This document shows, in pieces, positions 60,081 to 64,000 of a stretch of 64,000 nucleotides of DNA. The stretch is from contig NZ_CP011456.1 in assembly GCF_001277295.1 (NCBI RefSeq), forward strand, positions 3,662,001-3,726,000. The letters are read 5' to 3'. Position numbers and translations under genes: made by a program. The notes under the pieces were generated by a model. That model had not been told where the DNA came from, did not search any database, and saw nothing but the letters and a program-made list of their open reading frames with translations. This DNA comes from Anabaena sp. WA102. Its GTDB lineage: Bacteria; Cyanobacteriota; Cyanobacteriia; Cyanobacteriales; Nostocaceae. The stretch's first letter is position 1. Each line of letters starts with the position of its first letter.

Positions 60081-60112
60081 ATTTGCATAACCTCTCAAAT
60101 CTCAGAAATATA
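60081..60112 (+). promoter_or_regulatory. Shared promoter-like motif, site 7 (orphan, rightward)
   Basis: On the plus strand: ATTTGCATAACCTCT, CAAATCTC, AGAAATATAAA. The spacing is GCATA-N14-AGAAATA, almost the same as site 5. It is the only copy on the plus strand. It points toward a Tn3-type element 35 bp away, so the gene it once served was probably displaced or lost. Confidence 0.5.
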
Positions 60113-60145
60113 AATGGGTAATAGGGGTTCAGACGGGATATCTGC

Positions 60146-60406
60146 AAAATGGGACACATTGTAAAGTTTTGTGTGCTTAATTCTCAAAACTCTTAATTTA
60201 CCGTTGTTTCAGCTTCCATCTGAACTTGATTGTTCAAAATGAAAACATCCCAAAAAAGGGTTATTTATGAGCAAGTTTGAGAAGCTGAACCGCGTAAAAA
60301 GTTGATTTTAGTGTGCAAAAGTTGAATGTTTCTTTACCATTTTCGGGCAAGTTAGTAAATCACTAAATTGGTTTCTGCAACATTTATTTACAACGTGTCC
60401 CATTTT
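60146..60406. mobile_element. 261-bp element with Tn3-type terminal inverted repeats
   Basis: AAAATGGGACACATTGTAAA at the left end and its inverted copy (one mismatch, GTTG for ATTG) at the right end define the element. The GGGACAC...GTAAA form and the adjoining Tn3-family transposase remnant suggest a Tn3-related MITE or two collapsed Tn3 ends. The flanks TCTGC and ACCCT are not a duplication, so later deletion is likely. Confidence 0.55.
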
Positions 60407-60416
60407 ACCCTTATCC

Positions 60417-60773
60417 CGGCTTGACCCCAACAAGGGTGAGGCGAAACATACTCTGAAAAGGGCGGTGTTTTTTAATCGTTTGGGTGAAGTCCGCGATCAC
60501 TCTTATGAGGATCAATTTTATCGGGCTAGTGGGTTGAATTTGGTGGTGGCGGCGATTGTTGTGTGGAATACGGTGTACATAGAAAAGGCTGTTGAGCATT
60601 TGAAACAACAGGGTATGGATATTCCTGAAGAATATTTGCAACATTTATCACCTTTGGGTTGGGAGCATATCAATCTTACTGGTGATTATGTCTGGAATTT
60701 GAAGCAGGCAACCAGTTTTGACAAGTTGCGCCCTTTGCGAGTTAAGGAAAACAAGTATCGCTCAAATCCTTGA
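60417..60773 (+). pseudogene. C-terminal remnant of a Tn3-family transposase
   Basis: The open frame reads LDPNKGEAKHTLKRAVFFNR, LGEVRDHSYEDQFYRASGLN, LVVAAIVVWNTVYIEKAVEH and LSPLGWEHINLTGDYVWNL, the conserved end of Tn3 TnpA. The full protein is about 1000 residues; here only the last 118 remain. The YRASGLNLVVAAIVVWNT block contains the last catalytic region. It directly abuts a Tn3-type inverted repeat element and ends in a TGATG overlap with a helicase stub. Confidence 0.8.
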
Positions 60774-60922
60774 TGGATAAGGCTTTCAGCCTTAGCGTAC
60801 AATTTTCCCGGTTTGGCACGGTGATACCAGAAGCGATCGCTAAACTCCTTCACTGTCAAGACATCCTTCTCCGCGCCCCCACAGGGTCAGGGAAAACCTC
60901 TTGTTTTTATTCAACACAGTAA
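60773..60922 (+). pseudogene. Helicase N-terminal stub ending just after Walker A
   Basis: From ATG at 60773, 49 codons read SVQFSRFGTVIPEAIAKLLH and QDILLRAPTGSGKTSCFYST before a stop. RAPTGSGKT is the Walker A of a superfamily 2 helicase, as in Cas3-type or DEAD/DEAH proteins. The remainder of the gene is absent, and its end overlaps the 3' end of the WYL regulator gene by 16 bp. It lies next to a type I-D cas3, so it may be the trace of another Cas or restriction helicase removed by rearrangement with the Tn3 element. Confidence 0.5.
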
Positions 60923-61854
60923 TTATCATAGGCTTTTTTTAAAGCATCTTTAACCCCTTTCGCCACCCAATCAGGATTTAAAACCCTAGCACTAGCACCG
61001 TACTGTAGCATTCTTTGACGAAACCAAAATATACAGTCTTCCTGAGTTAAAATATCAACATATTCTGTAGTTTCTAGTGAGGAAATAACTGTTTCGTGGG
61101 GTCTGCGGGGTCTATAACTCGCTAAATCTCCTGTCAGACGGTAGGTAATATCTAGAGTAGGAAATTTACTATAAGTCCAGGGAGTCTGGGAAACTCCACC
61201 AACTCTAGTAATGCGGTCTACTCTCAAAGTGATGTTCTGTTCAGCATTGGGTCTGGTTTCAAGATGAGAACTACGAAAGTCGGGAACTAAAGCAAATAAA
61301 TAGAGAACACCGTTATGTAATCTCAGTTCGGACTTATCTAAATCCCAGAATGTTTCTTTACCTTTTCTGCTGCGATACCAAACCACAAAGCGGCGTTTCT
61401 GCTGAAATCTTTGCTGTAACTGACGCACAACTTCATTGATTTTATCTTCACTGTAATCTGTAGGTGGATGAAAGTCTGTTCTTAGTCCAGGGGACTTAGG
61501 TTTTTGAAAGTTACCAATGCGGTGAATATGCCCAGCTTCCGCAGAAAAACCCAAACTCGCCAATAACTCAGAGGCCATTGCTAATGCTTGTCTTTGTTCT
61601 TCAGATAAGATAACGGGAAACACTGATGTCACTAACTCATAAGGACGGTTGGGTGCAGCCTTAATTTCAAAACCGCAGTCTCGGAGTTTACCAATGGCAC
61701 GAGCAATTTTCTGTGATAAATCACCAGCTTCAAAACCGCGATCGCTCAACAAGATTTCCAACTCGGCTTTTTTACAGGGTTTTTCCGCCAGCAGCTTCAA
61801 TAACTCCAACATAAAACCCAATTGATTAGAGTTATTATCATTTTTTGATGACAT
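60907..61854 (-). CDS. WYL-domain transcriptional regulator of the adjacent type I-D CRISPR locus
   Basis: This 315-residue regulator has an N-terminal winged helix (LGFMLELLKLLAEKPCKKAE; LSDRGFEAGDLSQKIARAIG), a WYL domain (RRFVVWYRSRKGKETFWDLD; LHNGVLYLFALVPDFRS) and a C-terminal WCX-type segment (EDCIFWFRQRMLQYGASARV). WYL domains bind nucleic acid or nucleotide ligands. In Synechocystis PCC 6803, the WYL protein Sll7009, beside the type I-D array, lowers CRISPR RNA accumulation. Here the gene is divergent from cas3, with 50 bp between the start codons, so it is well placed to repress that promoter. Regulation is inferred from that precedent and the layout. Confidence 0.85.
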   Translation of the reverse strand: MSSKNDNNSNQLGFMLELLKLLAEKPCKKAELEILLSDRGFEAGDLSQKIARAIGKLRDCGFEIKAAPNRPYELVTSVFPVILSEEQRQALAMASELLASLGFSAEAGHIHRIGNFQKPKSPGLRTDFHPPTDYSEDKINEVVRQLQQRFQQKRRFVVWYRSRKGKETFWDLDKSELRLHNGVLYLFALVPDFRSSHLETRPNAEQNITLRVDRITRVGGVSQTPWTYSKFPTLDITYRLTGDLASYRPRRPHETVISSLETTEYVDILTQEDCIFWFRQRMLQYGASARVLNPDWVAKGVKDALKKAYDNYCVE

Positions 61855-61904
61855 CTCTATTTGCGCGAGTAATAAACTAATACCAAGTTACATATTACCC
61901 TACC

Positions 61905-64000
61905 GTGAAAGTTTCTTTACTTCCCCAATACTCAAAATTGAATCCGGGGGTCGGTACTTGTCCTTTGCAATGTATCCAAACCTGCAAGGTTAAACAACAA
62001 GCACCCAACTTTGGAGAAGGTGATCATTGTCCTTTATCTTCCCATCAAGCAGAAACTTATGCTGCAATTACCAACAGTGACGCTGACATTATCTTTAATA
62101 AATCTGCTACAGGAGACGGTAAATCATTAGCTGCTTATTTAGCATCATTGCTCAATAATTGGTTGAGGGTAATTGGACTATACCCAACCATTGAGTTAGT
62201 AACAGACCAAGAAAGACAGATTTATGGTTATTTTGAGCAGTTTAATCCACAGGGAATTGATGGAGTGGATAGCCTCTATGGTGCAAAGTTAGCTCAATTG
62301 GTTGAACAGGGAGAAAAGAGTAACAAGTTTAAAGAATTACTATTTATCTTTAAACAAAAATATGTGATTCTTACCAACCCTGATATTTTTCATTTAGTTA
62401 CGCATTTTCGTTATCATAACCCAGCTTATAATCGAGCAGAATTACCAATTATTTTAGCTAGGAATCTTGATTTATATATAGCTGATGAGTTTCATATTTT
62501 TGGCGTACATCAGGAAGCAGCTATTCTCAACAGTTTGTTATTAATTCGTCATAATCGTCCTAAAAGACGACCGATGAAATTTCTATTTACTTCTGCAACT
62601 CCCAAACCAGATTTTATTAAAAAGCTCAAACAATCTGGATTTAAAGTTAAAGAAATAGCTGGGGATTATGTTAGTCAACCTACTTCTGGTTATCGTCAAA
62701 TATGTCAAGCAGTAAATTTAGAGTTTATTCCATTAGAACAAGATAGTGATTCTCTAACTTGGCTGACTCAACAAGCTCCAAATATTCGTAATATTCTACA
62801 AATAGAAGGTAGAGGACGGGGTTTAATTATTCTTAACTCTGTGGCTTTGGTAAGTAGAACAGTTAGAGAATTACAAAAATTAATACCTGATATTATCGTT
62901 TGTGAAGTCAGTGGACGTATTGATAGACAAGAAAGGTCTGTAACTCACACAGCCTTGAAAGATGCTGATAAACCTGTATTAGTTGTGGGAACTTCAGCAG
63001 TTGATGTAGGTGTTGATTTTAGAATTCATTTACTAATTTTTGAAGCCAGTGATTCAGCCACCATTATTCAAAGATTAGGTCGTCTTGGTCGTCATGCAGG
63101 ATTTTCTGATTATCAAGCTTTTGTGCTTTTATCTAGTCGTACTCCTTGGATTAAATCTAGGTTAGAGAAAGAATTAACTAATTCAGAATATGACCGTCTT
63201 CAGTTCCGAGAAATCATTGAAGAAGTTTTTAATCCTACCAAAGATTTTGAACAATACCGCAATTATTGGGGGGCATTACAAGCACAGGGAATGTTATTCA
63301 GCATGAGTAATAAAAAACAAGGAGTAATGCAACCATTACAAGATAAAATAGCTGAAGATTTACGTCTTGTTTACGGTGAACAACTAGATAAAAAACGCGG
63401 ACATTGGTATGCTCTTAGTAACGATAAAACCGGAGTTGGTAAAGCAGTACAAGAGGAACTATTACGATTTAGGGGTGGTTCTGATTTACAAGCCGCAGTG
63501 TGGGATCAAGGACGGTTTTACACCTATGATTTATTGAAGTTATTACCCTGGGCTGAAGTTGAAATAGTTGATAGAGATGATTTCTTAAAAGCTGCAAAAC
63601 AGGCTAATCATCCCCACACAGAATTTCCTGATAAATATATTCAAGTTTACCTCAAAATCCAACGCTGGTCAGATACCAGATTTCCCGTTGGGTTGGAATG
63701 CGATCGCCTGAACGACGAACTCAAACAATGTACTCTTTCTTTCATTGATAAACTGAGTATTACCGGACACCCACAAACAGAAGTTAGTCGTTGTTTAAGA
63801 AATAGAAAGCTATTGGCATTTTTAGTACAGGTAAATCGCTCTCAAGCTAATAGTCATTGGGAAATTACTCGGAATCTTTATTTAAGTCATACCTTTGGAT
63901 TATACCGACTCAAAGATGCAGACGGACAATTTCATGCTTGTGCTTTTAATCAAGATGCTTTGTTATTAGAAGCAATTAAATGGAAAATCAAACCTTGTGA
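61905..64000 (+). CDS. cas3: Type I-D CRISPR-associated helicase Cas3 (runs off the window)
   Basis: An open frame from the GTG at 61905 runs without a stop to the end of the window (698 codons plus 2 bases). It encodes a helicase lacking an N-terminal HD nuclease, as in type I-D. Visible motifs are NSDADIIFNKSATGDGKSLA (Walker A, GDGKS), YIADEFHIFG (DEFH box), FLFTSATPKPDF (motif III), GTSAVDVGVDF (motif V) and QRLGRLGRHAG (motif VI). An N-terminal cysteine cluster (CPLQCIQTCK) may bind metal. In I-D systems the HD nuclease is on Cas10d, expected in the genes that follow outside the window. The GTG start is inferred, since no ATG precedes the conserved start. Confidence 0.88.
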   Translation, partial: MKVSLLPQYSKLNPGVGTCPLQCIQTCKVKQQAPNFGEGDHCPLSSHQAETYAAITNSDADIIFNKSATGDGKSLAAYLASLLNNWLRVIGLYPTIELVTDQERQIYGYFEQFNPQGIDGVDSLYGAKLAQLVEQGEKSNKFKELLFIFKQKYVILTNPDIFHLVTHFRYHNPAYNRAELPIILARNLDLYIADEFHIFGVHQEAAILNSLLLIRHNRPKRRPMKFLFTSATPKPDFIKKLKQSGFKVKEIAGDYVSQPTSGYRQICQAVNLEFIPLEQDSDSLTWLTQQAPNIRNILQIEGRGRGLIILNSVALVSRTVRELQKLIPDIIVCEVSGRIDRQERSVTHTALKDADKPVLVVGTSAVDVGVDFRIHLLIFEASDSATIIQRLGRLGRHAGFSDYQAFVLLSSRTPWIKSRLEKELTNSEYDRLQFREIIEEVFNPTKDFEQYRNYWGALQAQGMLFSMSNKKQGVMQPLQDKIAEDLRLVYGEQLDKKRGHWYALSNDKTGVGKAVQEELLRFRGGSDLQAAVWDQGRFYTYDLLKLLPWAEVEIVDRDDFLKAAKQANHPHTEFPDKYIQVYLKIQRWSDTRFPVGLECDRLNDELKQCTLSFIDKLSITGHPQTEVSRCLRNRKLLAFLVQVNRSQANSHWEITRNLYLSHTFGLYRLKDADGQFHACAFNQDALLLEAIKWKIKPC

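Noticed and set aside
59956..60159. A leftward 67-residue protein
   Set aside because: It has no conserved features, crosses the motif at 60081 and the Tn3-type end, and looks like chance reading.
61854..61905. A CRISPR leader or repeat between the WYL gene and cas3
   Set aside because: Only 50 bp lie between the two starts and no repeat is present; it is simply a divergent promoter.

Overview
The window is AT-rich chromosomal DNA from a filamentous, probably nostocalean, cyanobacterium. The evidence is the isolated atpB-atpC pair (in cyanobacteria these two ATP synthase genes sit apart from the main atp operon), repeated GCGATCGC (HIP1) octamers, heptanucleotide tandem repeats, DevBCA-type exporter genes, DUF29/DUF1822/SirB1 proteins and many TPR-CHAT and caspase-like proteases. 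I saw no rRNA, tRNA or CRISPR array.

Layout. 0-8 kb: a partial glycosyltransferase, potC, a two-gene ATPase plus nuclease-like pair, a dynamin-like GTPase, DUF29, SirB1, a TIGR03643 protein and a photolyase-related gene cut by an IS4-family element (copy 1, 7944-9118). 9-15.4 kb: atpB-atpC among transposase debris (TnpB, an uncharacterised transposase, ISAzo13, IS66) and a three-gene operon of unknown proteins. 15.4-17.3 kb: an NB-ARC/TPR STAND protein with a damaged P-loop. 18.1-29.5 kb: a tightly packed, rightward 13-gene biosynthetic cluster. It has a methyltransferase, KASIII-like enzyme, AurF-like diiron oxygenase, two carrier proteins, a seryl-tRNA-synthetase-like amino acid:carrier-protein ligase, a thioester-reductase-like SDR, a second diiron protein, a DevB/C/A exporter with an alpha/beta hydrolase between C and A, and a fatty acyl-AMP ligase. 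29.6-34.1 kb: a large lipase gene broken by a G-tract frameshift and by IS copy 2 (31735-32909).

34.3-59.6 kb: a 25-kb leftward block of proteases and signalling proteins. It holds a caspase-like protein, three TPR-CHAT proteins, a CHAT homologue that has lost both catalytic residues, a subtilisin, a CHAT-CHASE2 membrane protein, TPR and unknown secreted proteins, DUF1822 and a sigma-factor-like protein. A rightward HTH/PIN toxin-antitoxin pair, split by a 278-bp MITE, lies inside it. Each leftward transcription unit in the block, including the sigma-like gene itself, is preceded by one copy of the same promoter-like motif, GCATA-N14/15-AGA(G/A)(A/T)TA. I read this as a self-controlled sigma/protease regulon, and it is the best candidate here for an undescribed system.

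59.6-64 kb: IS4- and Tn3-family remnants, a helicase stub, and the edge of a type I-D CRISPR-Cas locus (WYL regulator divergent from cas3, which runs off the window).
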